From an uncultured Dorea sp. (GTDB lineage Bacteria > Bacillota > Clostridia > Lachnospirales > Lachnospiraceae), in contig CAJUBG010000007.1 in assembly GCA_910584575.1 (NCBI GenBank), positions 1-64,000 on the forward strand: a DNA stretch of 64,000 nucleotides. Direction: 5' to 3'. The position numbers and the translations under genes were made by a program. The notes beneath the pieces were generated by a model. The model was given only the letters and a program-made list of their open reading frames with translations. It was not told where the DNA came from and made no database searches. Positions 7,631 through 16,771 of this stretch are shown here, in pieces. Numbering within the stretch: position 1 is the stretch's first letter; every line of letters begins with the position of its first letter.

Positions 7631-7822
7631 ATGAGTAAGGAAATGGTAAAGGGATTGATAGACCTTATTGATGATAGTGATATGGACACGATTTTCAAGG
7701 TATTAGTAAGATTTGTTCCTGAGGAATCTCCACTCCCTGACGAGATAGAAGCTATTGAAAGAGCAAATAAAAGTATAGCTGAATACGGTACTGTTTCTCA
7801 CGATTCTATTAATTGGGATTAA
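7631..7822 (+). CDS. Antitoxin partner of the RelE/ParE toxin
   Basis: This 63-residue acidic protein (MSKEMVKGLIDLIDDSDMDTIFKV...) is rich in Asp and Glu and directly follows the toxin gene. It has a helical N-terminus and an acidic, probably unfolded C-terminus (IAEYGTVSHDSINWD) of the sort that wraps the toxin. No clear ribbon-helix-helix or HTH is visible. The ATG at 7631 has GGAG 9 bases upstream; an ATG at 7622 is too close to it. Antitoxin identity is from context and charge. Confidence 0.7.
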   Translation: MSKEMVKGLIDLIDDSDMDTIFKVLVRFVPEESPLPDEIEAIERANKSIAEYGTVSHDSINWD

Positions 7823-7866
7823 TATTCGCAAATTCTGCTTCTGTGTTTATATATTTCTCAATGTAA

Positions 7867-8058
7867 GGTCGAACAAAAGAAGGAGAGGTTTATTGTGCAG
7901 GATACTTCAATATAATTAACGGCTATAAAAATCCTTTTATTTGCGGAACTGACTCAAATGGAGACCATGCTTATATATCACATACAAGCAGTGACCAGCT
8001 CTATATGGTAAAGCAGTTTGATTGTTTTCAAGGTCTATCCGATATCATAATTCATTAA
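7867..8058 (+). pseudogene. Open fragment without a start codon, unknown origin
   Basis: A 63-codon open frame runs from just after a TAA at 7864 to TAA at 8056-8058 and reads RTKEGEVYCAGYFNIINGYK and onward with a protein-like composition. There is no usable ATG or GTG with a ribosome-binding site near its beginning. I do not recognise the family. It could be the decayed 3' end of a gene that accompanied the toxin-antitoxin pair. Confidence 0.3.
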
Positions 8059-8138
8059 TATCATTTTAAGAATCTTTCGATTTGTTTAAGGGAATGAACA
8101 TATTTTAGACACATTTACCATGTATACTTAATGTCAGA

Positions 8139-8294
8139 TAGTTGAAGAACATATCAACTATCTTCCCCCCTCACAAAGTATAGCACCTTGGGATTTTAAT
8201 CCCAGGTGCCGCACTTTACTCTCATTCCTTTTAGATAACTATAACAACAGCGCGACCCCCACATTCCAATGGATTGTGGGGGCCGCGTTGTGTT
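8139..8294. repeat. Cluster of three hairpins between the TA region and fucO
   Basis: Three inverted repeats follow each other: a 9-bp stem GATAGTTGA/TCAACTATC near 8137-8162; a 12-bp stem with one bulge, GCACCT...AGGTGC, near 8184-8210; and a long GC-rich stem with CCCCCACA/TGTGGGGG arms at about 8241-8294. None has a clean T-run on either side. The last one lies 60 bases after the fucO stop and probably ends the rhamnose operon transcript. Confidence 0.5.
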
Positions 8295-8356
8295 ATATAT
8301 GCTTTGCTTTCATTTCTTTAGGATACCAACCATGTCAACAGATATTCAGGCAAAAA

Positions 8357-9502
8357 TTACATGAGCTTGCGGAATAATTCCTTCAAATCCTCCACGCATG
8401 TATCCTTCGGGTTTCCTGGCCTGCAGGCATCCGCATAAGCCGACTCCGCCAGAAAATCCAAGTCTTCCTCTTTCAGCGCCTCAAGCTTTGCGGGAATACC
8501 AACGTCAGAAGACAGCTTCTTTACCGCATCGATGGCAGCCTTACGGTATTCCTCCTGGCTCATCTGCTCAACACCGGCTACATTCATAGCCCTTGCAATC
8601 TCACGGTATTTCTCCCCGCTGCACTCGGCATTATATTCCATAACAATCGGAAGCATCATCGCACAGGCTACCCCATGAGGAGTATCGTATACTGCGCCCA
8701 ATGTATGCGCCATAGAATGAGCAATTCCAAGACCTACATTAGAAAATGCCATGCCTGTCACATACTGTCCGAGAGCCATTCCCTCACGTCCCTCCGGCTT
8801 ATTATCCACCGCGTCCCGCAGGCTTTTCGCAATCAGGCGGATTGCCTCTAAGTTCAGGCAGTCAGCCAGAGCCCATGCAGCTTTTGTCGTATATCCCTCA
8901 ATCGCATGAGTCAGTGCATCCATGCCCGTAGCCGCTGTCAATCCTTTTGGCATGGTAGACATCATATCCGGATCTACAATCGCAATATTAGGAATATCGT
9001 TGGTATCCACGCAGACAAATTTACGCTTCTTCTCCACGTCAGTAATGACATAATTAATCGTAGCCTCCGCAGCCGTTCCTGCAGTTGTGGGTACAGCGAT
9101 GGTAAATACCGTAGGATTTTTCGTAGGCGCTACACCCTCCAGAGAACGGACATCCTCAAATTCCGGATTATTGATAATAATTCCTATCGCCTTTCCGGTA
9201 TCCATAGACGAGCCGCCGCCAACCGTAATCATGTAATCAGCTTCGGCTGCCTTATATGCAGCAACCCCTGCTTTTACATTTTCAATCGTCGGGTTCGGCT
9301 TGATATCGGAATATACCTCATAAGCCATACCCCCAGCGTCCAGCAAATCCGTTATTTTTTTCGTAACATTGAATTTCACCAAATCCGGGTCAGATGCGAT
9401 AAACGCCTTCTTAAATCCTTTGCTCTTAATAATTTCCGGAATCTCCTGAATCGCGCCTTTTCCATGATAAGAAATCCCATTCAATACAAAACGATTTACC
9501 AT
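8357..9502 (-). CDS. fucO: Lactaldehyde reductase (iron-containing alcohol dehydrogenase)
   Basis: This 381-residue type III (iron) alcohol dehydrogenase converts L-lactaldehyde, made by the RhaD aldolase, to 1,2-propanediol with NADH. It has the NAD motif GGGSSMDTGKA near residue 95, the PTTAGTAAE loop, and the metal-binding stretches GMDALTHAIEGY and GIAHSMAHTLGAVYDTPHG, which carry the Asp and three His ligands. It is the last gene of the rhamnose operon, 27 bp after rhaD, which makes FucO much more likely than butanol or propanediol dehydrogenase relatives. A GGAGG site precedes the ATG. Confidence 0.9.
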   Translation of the reverse strand: MVNRFVLNGISYHGKGAIQEIPEIIKSKGFKKAFIASDPDLVKFNVTKKITDLLDAGGMAYEVYSDIKPNPTIENVKAGVAAYKAAEADYMITVGGGSSMDTGKAIGIIINNPEFEDVRSLEGVAPTKNPTVFTIAVPTTAGTAAEATINYVITDVEKKRKFVCVDTNDIPNIAIVDPDMMSTMPKGLTAATGMDALTHAIEGYTTKAAWALADCLNLEAIRLIAKSLRDAVDNKPEGREGMALGQYVTGMAFSNVGLGIAHSMAHTLGAVYDTPHGVACAMMLPIVMEYNAECSGEKYREIARAMNVAGVEQMSQEEYRKAAIDAVKKLSSDVGIPAKLEALKEEDLDFLAESAYADACRPGNPKDTCVEDLKELFRKLM

Positions 9503-9529
9503 TTTCTTGTTCCTCCTTTAATCCTTTCC

Positions 9530-10357
9530 TTATTTTTCATACAAAAACTTTTCCGGAAGCGTTACCTTAAAATCCACCGCCAGATCGCGGAAGTTCTGCG
9601 GTGTAATGGTCTGAAGCTTGTCAGGACGCATAGACAGCATTTTCACAAGAATCTCTGCCGACTTTTCTACCGTATGCATAAGCCCAAAGGTCAGGTCAAA
9701 ATCCTCTCCCGAACAAAACATACCATGGTGCGCCCAGATTGCCACATCATACTGCCTCATCAACTGGCTGGTTGCAACCGCGATGTCCCTTCCTCCCGGA
9801 ACCATCCAGCCCACCACGCCGATTCCTGACGGGAACACAACCGGACACTCGGTAGCCATCTCCCACAGCTCTCTTGTAAACACCTCATCCTTCAAAGGCA
9901 GTACAAAGGTAAGGGCAATCACATTCGTCGTATGGGCATGATAGATTACCCGGTGCAAGCCGTTTGATGCCTCCTTCTTAACTTCATGATTCATTAAGTG
10001 GCTTGGAAGCTCACTGGTCGGCCTCCCGCCGTTTACCAGCCCCCAACAGATACGGTAATTCTCTCCCTTGTCATCCAGCTCAATGATACATACGCCGTCC
10101 TCAGGGTCCAGAATGACATTGCGGAAATATTTGCCGCTGCCTGTTACCATGAAATATTCTCCCGCAAGCCCTGGCACGCTGGTTCCGATTGGCTTCCACT
10201 CGCCGTCTTCTCTTAAATATTCTTTTACCTCCCTGGCCTCCTCCGCTTTCATGCGGTAGGACAGATTGCCTCCGTTTCTCTCATGCCATCCCTGTTCCCA
10301 TCCATCATTACACATACGGATAAATCCCTGAACAAATTTTACATCTGTAATGCACAT
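9530..10357 (-). CDS. rhaD: L-rhamnulose-1-phosphate aldolase
   Basis: This 275-residue class II aldolase cleaves L-rhamnulose 1-phosphate to dihydroxyacetone phosphate and L-lactaldehyde. Typical RhaD segments are visible: HERNGGNLSYR near residue 25 for phosphate binding, GRPTSELPSHLMNHE with the catalytic Glu, HAHTTNVIALTF and AHHGMFCSGED with the zinc-binding histidines. The length matches the E. coli enzyme. It lies between the isomerase and fucO with short gaps (31 and 27 bp), as expected of one operon. Confidence 0.93.
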   Translation of the reverse strand: MCITDVKFVQGFIRMCNDGWEQGWHERNGGNLSYRMKAEEAREVKEYLREDGEWKPIGTSVPGLAGEYFMVTGSGKYFRNVILDPEDGVCIIELDDKGENYRICWGLVNGGRPTSELPSHLMNHEVKKEASNGLHRVIYHAHTTNVIALTFVLPLKDEVFTRELWEMATECPVVFPSGIGVVGWMVPGGRDIAVATSQLMRQYDVAIWAHHGMFCSGEDFDLTFGLMHTVEKSAEILVKMLSMRPDKLQTITPQNFRDLAVDFKVTLPEKFLYEK

Positions 10358-10388
10358 AATTCTTCCTCCTTTCTCTGTAATAAAATTA

Positions 10389-11807
10389 CTATCTTGTGAT
10401 AATATCTACCGGTACATTAAAAATCTTCGCAACCTTCAGAAGCGTCTCAATATGCCTGCCAAAAGCAGCCGCCATGTGATGCGTCGGGCCGGCCTCACTC
10501 CATCTGTTACAGAACTCTCTTGCACCGCAGCTAAAGCGTGTCCGCATGTTGGTATCACCGAAATTAAAGATCGGACCCGGCTCATTGACCCCTTCTGCCA
10601 CAACAAATTTAAAATGTCCGTCCTTATCCTGTGTAATACCCAAATACGTTACCGGCCCAAGATGAGGATAGAACTGTGTCAGATAGCCGCCTCCGGTCTT
10701 TCCATGGAACACAGGTACAATCTTCATGGTCGGTTTCTTTGCCGAAATATCGGCATCCCCAGAACCACTGTGGCCGATAATGCAGATGTCCTTCTCAAAA
10801 TCAATAGAATACATCTCCGACAACTGCCCTGTTCCGGAAATTGTCTTAAGAATACTCATAGCCATGGCGACCTTAATATCACCCTCCACGGCGCAGGCAA
10901 CCCCCTGCTTAATCAGCATAGAGAACGCCGGAATCAGCATACTGTCAAGGATCCCTGCCTTGCCCTTTGCAAACCCGTCATAATGAGATGCAATAAAAGC
11001 AATCTGCTCATCCTTAACCCACTCCTCAAAGGCAGCGACATATTTAGCCATCTCCCACACCTTCTCGATTGTACCGCCGCCTTCGATTTCAAATGTATCG
11101 AGAATATCCTGCGCCTTCGTCCGGATAAGTGCTTCATCCGTGATATGGTCTGCAATCGCCCACATCTTCTCCCAGTTAAACTGCTTGGTATAGAGAAACA
11201 TTCTGTGATAAAGGTTCGTTTCATCAATATACAGATCCATCATACCAGGATAGGGACGTCCAATCTGCGCCAGATTGGTATCTCGGAAACGACGGCGCAC
11301 CTGAGCCGCGCGGCACCATTCTTCAATCTCCGCCTGTACCGCAGGGTCGCCGCCTTCTACTACGCCTGTAATGACAGCGTGACGCTTACCGGCGCGTTCA
11401 AGATCCGCAACCATCTCCCCCACAGCGCCGCAGGCGTACAGCTCGCCCAACCATGTAGCTGTATCCGTGTTTTCATAATCAGGAGACTTTTTCTTCTGAA
11501 CGTTCACCAGTACCACCGGAACATCCAGATCCCTGACTGCCGGAAGCATATTATAGGAGGTTGCATAGGTTAAAAGCTGTAAGATTACAAGGTCAACGTC
11601 CGCCGCACGAAATTTGTCTCCGGCTGCCTGGGCCATCTCCTTAGTCGTAACCATACCGCCGTCCACGATTTCCACCGTTTCCGGAAGGGTCTTTTTAAAC
11701 ACATCATACTGAGCCTCAAATTCCGGTGTCAATGACGGAAACTGCGGCAAATATGCACCCAAAGCAATCGAAAACACTCCAATTCTTGCCTTTGTATCTA
11801 CTAACAT
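10389..11807 (-). CDS. L-fucose/L-arabinose isomerase family protein, probable L-rhamnose isomerase substitute
   Basis: This 472-residue protein belongs to the AraA/FucI-like isomerase fold rather than the RhaA TIM-barrel family. It starts ARIGVFSIALGAYLPQFPSL and contains a QLLTYATSYNMLPAV segment and C-terminal GHSGSGDADIS and FHGKTGGGYLTQFYP stretches. It overlaps the end of rhaB by 7 bp and precedes rhaD, exactly where rhaA would be expected, so it probably turns L-rhamnose into L-rhamnulose. That role is inferred from position; arabinose or fucose isomerase activity remains possible. AAGGGGG precedes the ATG. Confidence 0.75.
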   Translation of the reverse strand: MLVDTKARIGVFSIALGAYLPQFPSLTPEFEAQYDVFKKTLPETVEIVDGGMVTTKEMAQAAGDKFRAADVDLVILQLLTYATSYNMLPAVRDLDVPVVLVNVQKKKSPDYENTDTATWLGELYACGAVGEMVADLERAGKRHAVITGVVEGGDPAVQAEIEEWCRAAQVRRRFRDTNLAQIGRPYPGMMDLYIDETNLYHRMFLYTKQFNWEKMWAIADHITDEALIRTKAQDILDTFEIEGGGTIEKVWEMAKYVAAFEEWVKDEQIAFIASHYDGFAKGKAGILDSMLIPAFSMLIKQGVACAVEGDIKVAMAMSILKTISGTGQLSEMYSIDFEKDICIIGHSGSGDADISAKKPTMKIVPVFHGKTGGGYLTQFYPHLGPVTYLGITQDKDGHFKFVVAEGVNEPGPIFNFGDTNMRTRFSCGAREFCNRWSEAGPTHHMAAAFGRHIETLLKVAKIFNVPVDIITR

Positions 11808-13216
11808 TGTAAATCCCCCTTATCATATTTTTTTATGTCAAAGGACCTCTGTACGCACTCCCTTGCCTCTTTCAAGTCCGCAAATTTCCGGTCATAAAGC
11901 ATCTGTACCAGCAGATTTCCGATAGCTGTGGCCTCTCCGGGCCCTGCGCATACGGTGCGTCCCGTATATTTTGCCGTGACCTGGTTCAAGTATTCTGCAT
12001 TAGAGCCGCCGCCAACCACATAGATACAATCGTATTTTTTACCGGTGAGCCCTTCAATCTGCCCGATGGTATCTCCATAACACTTTCCAAGGCTGTTATA
12101 GATTACCGCGGCAATCTCCCATTCATTCTGCGGCACCTGCTGCCCTGTATTTTCACAGTATGCCTTGACTGCCTCTACCATGCTTGAGGGCGCCAGAAAC
12201 ATATCGTCATTGCAGTCCACAATGGAGGGAATATCCTGCTTTTGCGCCTGCTCACAGATATATCCATAGGAATACTCCTCCGCAAATTCCTTCCGGATGG
12301 ACTGAATCATCCATAGCCCCATGATATTTTTCAGATACCGGAAACGATAATTATAACCTCCTTCATTGGTAAGGTTCTGTATCCTGCTCTCCGTAGAACA
12401 ATCCGCCTCCAAACGTTCTGTTCCCATAAGCGACCAAGTACCAGAGCTGATATATAACGCCCCGTCTTTTGCCGTCGGGATGGCAGCTACGGCAGAACCC
12501 GTGTCATGGGTGGCAGGCAAAACCACCTGACAGTCAAAACCGATTTCCTCCTGTATCTCTTTGCTGAAATTACCTACCAGAGTGCCCGGCTCGCTTATCT
12601 TTCCGAATATTCTCCGAGGATAACCCAACATATCAATCAGCTTATAATCCCAGTCCTTTGAAACAGGGCTTACCAGTTGCGTGGTAGTCGCATTAGTGTA
12701 CTCTGTGCGTTTCTCTCTGGTCAAAAGGAAGTTAAAATAATCCGGAATCAATAACATGCTCTTTGCCTCGTTAAGAAGCTCTGGCTCTTTCTGCTTTACA
12801 GCCATCAACTGATAGATAGTGTTAAAAATCTGTTTCTGGATTCCGGTACGCGCATACAGATCCTTCAATGAAATCTCCTCGTATACCTTTGCATCCATCC
12901 CATTCGTTCTGCCATCGCGATAGCCGTATGTTTTTCCGAGAGGCTGATCATTTTCATCCAACAGCACGTAATCCACACCCCAGGTATCAATTCCCATAAA
13001 AGTCGGGAGTTTTCCAATCTCTTTGCACCGTTTTAAGCCCTCCTTAATCTCATAGAACAGCGCTTCCACATCCCAACAGAGGCTGTCGTCCACACGCTTC
13101 ATGCCGTTTGGAAAACGATAAACTTCTTCGAGCTTTATCTTTCCGTCCTCAAGACTCCCTAGCATATGACGGCCACTGGATGCGCCAATATCAACGGCCA
13201 GATAATATGTATTCAT
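11801..13216 (-). CDS. rhaB: Rhamnulokinase
   Basis: This 471-residue FGGY-family kinase phosphorylates L-rhamnulose at O1. The N-terminal AVDIGASSGRHMLG is the ATPase loop of this subgroup. GIDTWGVDYVLLD and YRDGRTNGM are typical rhamnulokinase segments, and ATHDTGSAVAAIP plus SSGTWSLMGTE mark the second half-domain; VVGGGSNAEYLNQ is the FGGY-type C-terminal motif. It lies 11 bp after rhaM and overlaps the isomerase gene by 7 bp, so translation is likely coupled. Confidence 0.95.
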   Translation of the reverse strand: MNTYYLAVDIGASSGRHMLGSLEDGKIKLEEVYRFPNGMKRVDDSLCWDVEALFYEIKEGLKRCKEIGKLPTFMGIDTWGVDYVLLDENDQPLGKTYGYRDGRTNGMDAKVYEEISLKDLYARTGIQKQIFNTIYQLMAVKQKEPELLNEAKSMLLIPDYFNFLLTREKRTEYTNATTTQLVSPVSKDWDYKLIDMLGYPRRIFGKISEPGTLVGNFSKEIQEEIGFDCQVVLPATHDTGSAVAAIPTAKDGALYISSGTWSLMGTERLEADCSTESRIQNLTNEGGYNYRFRYLKNIMGLWMIQSIRKEFAEEYSYGYICEQAQKQDIPSIVDCNDDMFLAPSSMVEAVKAYCENTGQQVPQNEWEIAAVIYNSLGKCYGDTIGQIEGLTGKKYDCIYVVGGGSNAEYLNQVTAKYTGRTVCAGPGEATAIGNLLVQMLYDRKFADLKEARECVQRSFDIKKYDKGDLQC

Positions 13217-13227
13217 CCTTTCTCCTC

Positions 13228-13542
13228 CTAATCTAAATGAAATACCGGTTTTAAGTCCACACTCACCGGACTGTTATCTGGGTTCGTCTCCATGATGTCT
13301 GCCATAAAGTCCCACCATTTCCGGTTAATCTCTGTGTCAGCCGAAGCTGACCATTTTACTTCATCCTCCACCTCGATATATCCGAAAAGTACGTCTGTTT
13401 CTTTATCCAGAAAAATCGAATAATTCTTTCCGCCATATTCATGAATCATCTCAGCCATCTCTGGCCACAGCTTGTTATGGCGCTTTTCATATTCTTCAGC
13501 CATCTTGGGATTAAGATACATCTTAAATCCTTTTCTTACCAT
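13228..13542 (-). CDS. rhaM: L-rhamnose mutarotase
   Basis: This 104-residue protein is RhaM, which interconverts alpha and beta L-rhamnose. It has the expected size and features: YEKRHNKLWPEM with the catalytic His, an NYSIFLD strand, and the C-terminal KWWDFMADIMETNPDNSP containing the paired tryptophans. The start ATG at 13542 has AGAGGTG 5 bases upstream. It is placed between the permease and rhaB, supporting rhamnose as the operon's substrate. Confidence 0.95.
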   Translation of the reverse strand: MVRKGFKMYLNPKMAEEYEKRHNKLWPEMAEMIHEYGGKNYSIFLDKETDVLFGYIEVEDEVKWSASADTEINRKWWDFMADIMETNPDNSPVSVDLKPVFHLD

Positions 13543-13566
13543 AGAAACACCTCTTTCTCCACAATA

Positions 13567-15252
13567 TTACATTTTTTCAACCAAAACAAACTTAAAGTAA
13601 GTAGACACTCCGCTAAGCGCAAAATACAGGAAGGAAATAATAATTGAAACACTTTTCCATGTGTCCGGCGTTACACTTCCCGCTGCAACCATAAAGGTAA
13701 ATACTGCAAATACCGCAAGCACACCATAGGATACATATGCCGCCGCCTTCTGGACTGCCGGATACCTGGGACGGACGGCCTCTGCCTCCTCATCCTCCTC
13801 ATCCTGCAGCTTTTCAAGAGCCTCCTGTATCCTCCTTTCTTCCTCCACCTGTCGGCTGTAATCTTCTTTTGCCCCCATCAGGCATGCCAATATCAGATAA
13901 GAAACCATTGCCAGCAAATAGGTAGGCAGGAACAGGAAGTAAGAATGTATTGCCTTCGTAACAGTCATAGCCGCTACGAACACAAGAGCAATCACCCATG
14001 CCGCAAGTCCGGCGTAATTAATCCTCCAGCCCTTGTACATAGCCCAATATCTGGTGCCTCCAAGCTTTGGGAGCATCCAGTGCTCGGCAAAGACAATCGC
14101 CCCAACCGGCGGAACTACAAGGACAATAATATTTACAATGGTCATAATGTTCATTGTAATAGGGAAGCATGCCACAACCGTCATAACTACGCCTACAATA
14201 TAAGTCAGCTTCTTGGTGGATACATTTTTAAACACTGACTCGTATGCCAGGCTCGCTCTGTATATATTGGGGTTTGCAGTCGTCCAGCCTGCAATAATAA
14301 CCGCCAGAAGTCCTGTACTTCCTAAAACAGCGCTGGTAATAGCGCCGGAATCCAGAATCAAAAGGGATTGGTTCAGCATGATTGCCGCTGTCGCACCCAT
14401 GATTCCTGCGCTGCCCTATGCAAAGAAATGTCCGATAAACATGCCATAGCAGGTTACAAAACCGTACCTGGCTGACTTTGCATAGCGGAACAGCGCCATA
14501 TCGTTAAGCCCGCCATGATAAGCCAGATTGCACATCCAGGCAAATCCTATTACATGAAAAATAGTTAAGTCCTGTCCGCCTTCTATAACCTCGCCGTTCC
14601 AGACGCTGGTATTCATCAGAGCCATAAAATCGCCAAAGCCGTGTATTCCGGATGCGCCGGTTATCTCAATGAGCTGTGGCACAACCACGCAGAATCCTGC
14701 GAGGAATACGATAATCATCCACGGAACGCACACCGACGAGAACTTGGCAACCGCGTTGAATCCATTTGCCGCAACCAGTGTTACAATAATACCAAGGACA
14801 ATCACTACAAGAACAAACTTAATATCCGTTGGATACCACTCTGTCTGAAGCTTAATCCCAAAAATTTCTCTCACCGCAGACGCCGATACTGTCAGCATCG
14901 AGGCTGCCATAGCAATGGAGGCAAGCCCCCACACAACATTGTATATCTTCTGCATATAAGGCCCCATGACCTTCTTAAGATAAGAATACAGGGTGACTCT
15001 CGTATCCACTCCAATCGGTGCGCAGATGAGCGCATAGGTCAGGGTCGCAAGGATATTTCCCACAATCAGACCTAAGAAAATATCAGTTGCTCTCACGCCC
15101 AGGGTAACCAGAGTCGCACCAATTACAAATTCTGTTGCGGCAATATGCTCGCCGCCGTAAATTCCAAAAAAGTTGCCAAGACCGGAAACATTTTTCTTGG
15201 ATATCGGCCTGTCCTCTGCCGGTATCTTCTGTGCTTCTTTTCTGTAATCCAT
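13567..15252 (-). pseudogene. NCS1-type (purine/cytosine permease-like) transporter interrupted by an in-frame amber codon
   Basis: The two halves form one membrane protein of about 560 codons. The first part (from ATG 15252) ends ...GMFIGHFFA at a TAG at 14418-14416, and the same frame continues GSAGIMGATAAIML to the stop at 13567. There is no frameshift, only this single stop; a one-base change from TGG (Trp) is the simplest origin. About 12 hydrophobic segments are visible and FGIYGGEHIAATEFVIGA near the N-terminus fits NCS1 carriers. It is the first gene of the rhamnose operon, so it is probably the sugar importer, though that family usually moves nucleobases. It may be dead, a sequencing error or rescued by readthrough. 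Confidence 0.75.
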
Positions 15253-15313
15253 GATATACCTCTCATTTCTTTTTTTGCAGCGCTGCTTTTTCTTGTATTA
15301 CTTAAGTGTCTTT

Positions 15314-15378
15314 ATTATAAGCTGCATTGCACAGATATATAATGTCCTGTCTTGAGCAAAATACTGTCCTTTGTTGCA
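15314..15378 (-). promoter_or_regulatory. Rhamnose operon promoter with paired AraC-type operator half sites
   Basis: On the minus strand a consensus -10 TATAAT (15319-15314) lacks a good -35. Upstream are two direct repeats written on the plus strand: TGTCCTGTCTTGAGCA at 15343-15358 and TGTCCTTTGTTGCA at 15365-15378, their starts 22 bp apart (two helical turns). The proximal one begins 24 bases from the -10, where an AraC-type activator would touch RNA polymerase. The same arrangement recurs before the regulator gene. Confidence 0.75.
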
Positions 15379-15380
15379 GG

Positions 15381-16412
15381 CTATATTTTAATGGTTTTAT
15401 CGTCTTTATGCATGATACGGTACTGCTTTGGCGTCATCCCGAAGCGCGCCTTAAACTGACGGTAAAAATAGCTATGGTTCTCATATCCTATATTTACCGC
15501 GATTTCCTCCACCGAAAGCTCAGTCTCCACCAGGAAGATAACCGCCTTCTGGAATCTTTTCCGCATCAGAAGCTCTTGAAAAGTAAAGCCTGTACTTTTC
15601 TTAATCATCCTGCTTAACGCTGATAAAGACAGTTTGAAATCCTCCGCAATCTGGCTCAAAGCTGCTGTCCTGTAATAAGAATCAATATATCTCGTCGTTG
15701 CCTGAACCACAACATCCTCATAATTTGAAGAAGAATTATCTGCCAGCGTGTCTATATGGTCAATCAAATATAGAAACACCAGTCCCATGGAATACTTATT
15801 AATTACATCTTTATTGCTATATCCCTCCTCTGATAATTGTGAAGCCGTATCGGACGGCATACGTTCACTCACAATAGAAGCTATCATATTCTCCATAAGG
15901 TTAGAAATTGCTTTCTGTCCGCGAAGCCGGAAATTCAGATATTGGGGAATCGGATTATTCTGCCTCAATATCCCCAGAAGAAAGTCTGCGATAATATTCT
16001 GCTTTTGCATCATCTGAAAAGGTATATCGAAAAATTCCGGCAGAACAATAAAATTAATCCCCACATCATCCATACCCGCACGTTTAATTCCATGCCTGAC
16101 ATGCTGATTCAAAAGGAGAAGATCTCCCTCCTGCATAACCAACTCTTTGCCGTCAATATAGTGCGTAATTTCTCCTGAACATACATACATAATCTCAATG
16201 TAATTATGCTTATGGAGGGGAAAATCTATAAAACGGCTGTGGTGCCTTACTGTAATCAGCTTGCCCTCCCTTAAGAACAACTGACAATCCACCTCGAACT
16301 TATTCTTACGGGCATCCATGTAGATATCCTTTTTCACTTGAAGCTCTCCGTCGAGATAAGCCTGCTCCTCCGCTGTTATCTTCCGTATCTCATGCATCAA
16401 CCATTCATCCAT
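15381..16412 (-). CDS. AraC-family regulator of the rhamnose operon
   Basis: This 343-residue protein has an N-terminal cupin sugar-sensing region (HKHNYIEIMYVCSGEITHYIDG, GDLLLLNQHVRHG) and a C-terminal pair of helix-turn-helix motifs (residues about 245-343; LSQIAEDFKLSLSALSRMIKKS and VEEIAVNIGYENHSYFYRQF). It should activate the permease-rhaMB-isomerase-rhaD-fucO operon on binding rhamnose. The ATG at 16412 was chosen because GAGAGGG lies 8 bases upstream; longer readings lack such a site. Matched direct-repeat operators stand before both this gene and the operon, so autoregulation is likely. Confidence 0.87.
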   Translation of the reverse strand: MDEWLMHEIRKITAEEQAYLDGELQVKKDIYMDARKNKFEVDCQLFLREGKLITVRHHSRFIDFPLHKHNYIEIMYVCSGEITHYIDGKELVMQEGDLLLLNQHVRHGIKRAGMDDVGINFIVLPEFFDIPFQMMQKQNIIADFLLGILRQNNPIPQYLNFRLRGQKAISNLMENMIASIVSERMPSDTASQLSEEGYSNKDVINKYSMGLVFLYLIDHIDTLADNSSSNYEDVVVQATTRYIDSYYRTAALSQIAEDFKLSLSALSRMIKKSTGFTFQELLMRKRFQKAVIFLVETELSVEEIAVNIGYENHSYFYRQFKARFGMTPKQYRIMHKDDKTIKI

Positions 16413-16455
16413 GAACTTTGCCCTCTCATTATGTATACAGTTTCTCTGTTTTATT

Positions 16456-16520
16456 ATTTTAATCCATTCTCTTACACAAATAAAGGTCTTTATTTGCATA
16501 AAATCATGTCCTTATTTGCA
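16456..16520 (-). promoter_or_regulatory. Promoter of the AraC regulator with the same direct-repeat operator
   Basis: The half sites are GGTCTTTATTTGCA (16485-16498) and TGTCCTTATTTGCA (16507-16520), starts 22 bp apart as at the operon promoter. A minus-strand -10 candidate TAAAAT lies at 16461-16456, again 24 bases from the nearer repeat. The conserved spacing at both promoters is direct evidence of one regulator. Confidence 0.72.
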
Positions 16521-16687
16521 ACTTGTATCTAACACAACTATATTGGATAACAATTTATTGACATTCAATAGAAACTCAACTAATATTAAATAGAAATCTT
16601 GAACATTGACAATATATTATACTTAACCGGGTAGCCGGAGGACGTGCTCTCACCCGTTCCGAGATCCTGCGGAAGGTGGTGATTATT

Positions 16688-16771
16688 ATGAGTACATACG
16701 AAGAATTCATGATTATACTGACCTTTGCGTCACTTGTAGTCGCAATTCTGAATATAAAAAATAAGAAATAG
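16688..16771 (+). CDS. Holin-like type I toxin peptide (27 aa)
   Basis: The peptide MSTYEEFMIILTFASLVVAI continues to LNIKNKK and stops; it has one membrane-spanning helix and a basic tail. It fits the putative holin-like toxin family (TxpA/BsrG-like) in which a short hydrophobic peptide damages the membrane. GGTGGTG stands just upstream of the ATG. The toxin's 3' end is covered by a divergent antisense RNA with a perfect promoter, and its 5' leader contains GC-rich inverted repeats that could hide the ribosome-binding site. Confidence 0.8.
   Translation: MSTYEEFMIILTFASLVVAILNIKNKK

Noticed and set aside
8906..11573. Long open frames on the plus strand across fucO, rhaD and the isomerase genes
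   Set aside because: They are the antisense of well-supported genes, have no ribosome-binding sites and give arginine/histidine-rich sequences without any family pattern.
14416..14418. The TAG in the permease as a pyrrolysine codon
   Set aside because: No pyrrolysine gene or insertion element is visible, and the transporter family does not use it; mutation or error is simpler.
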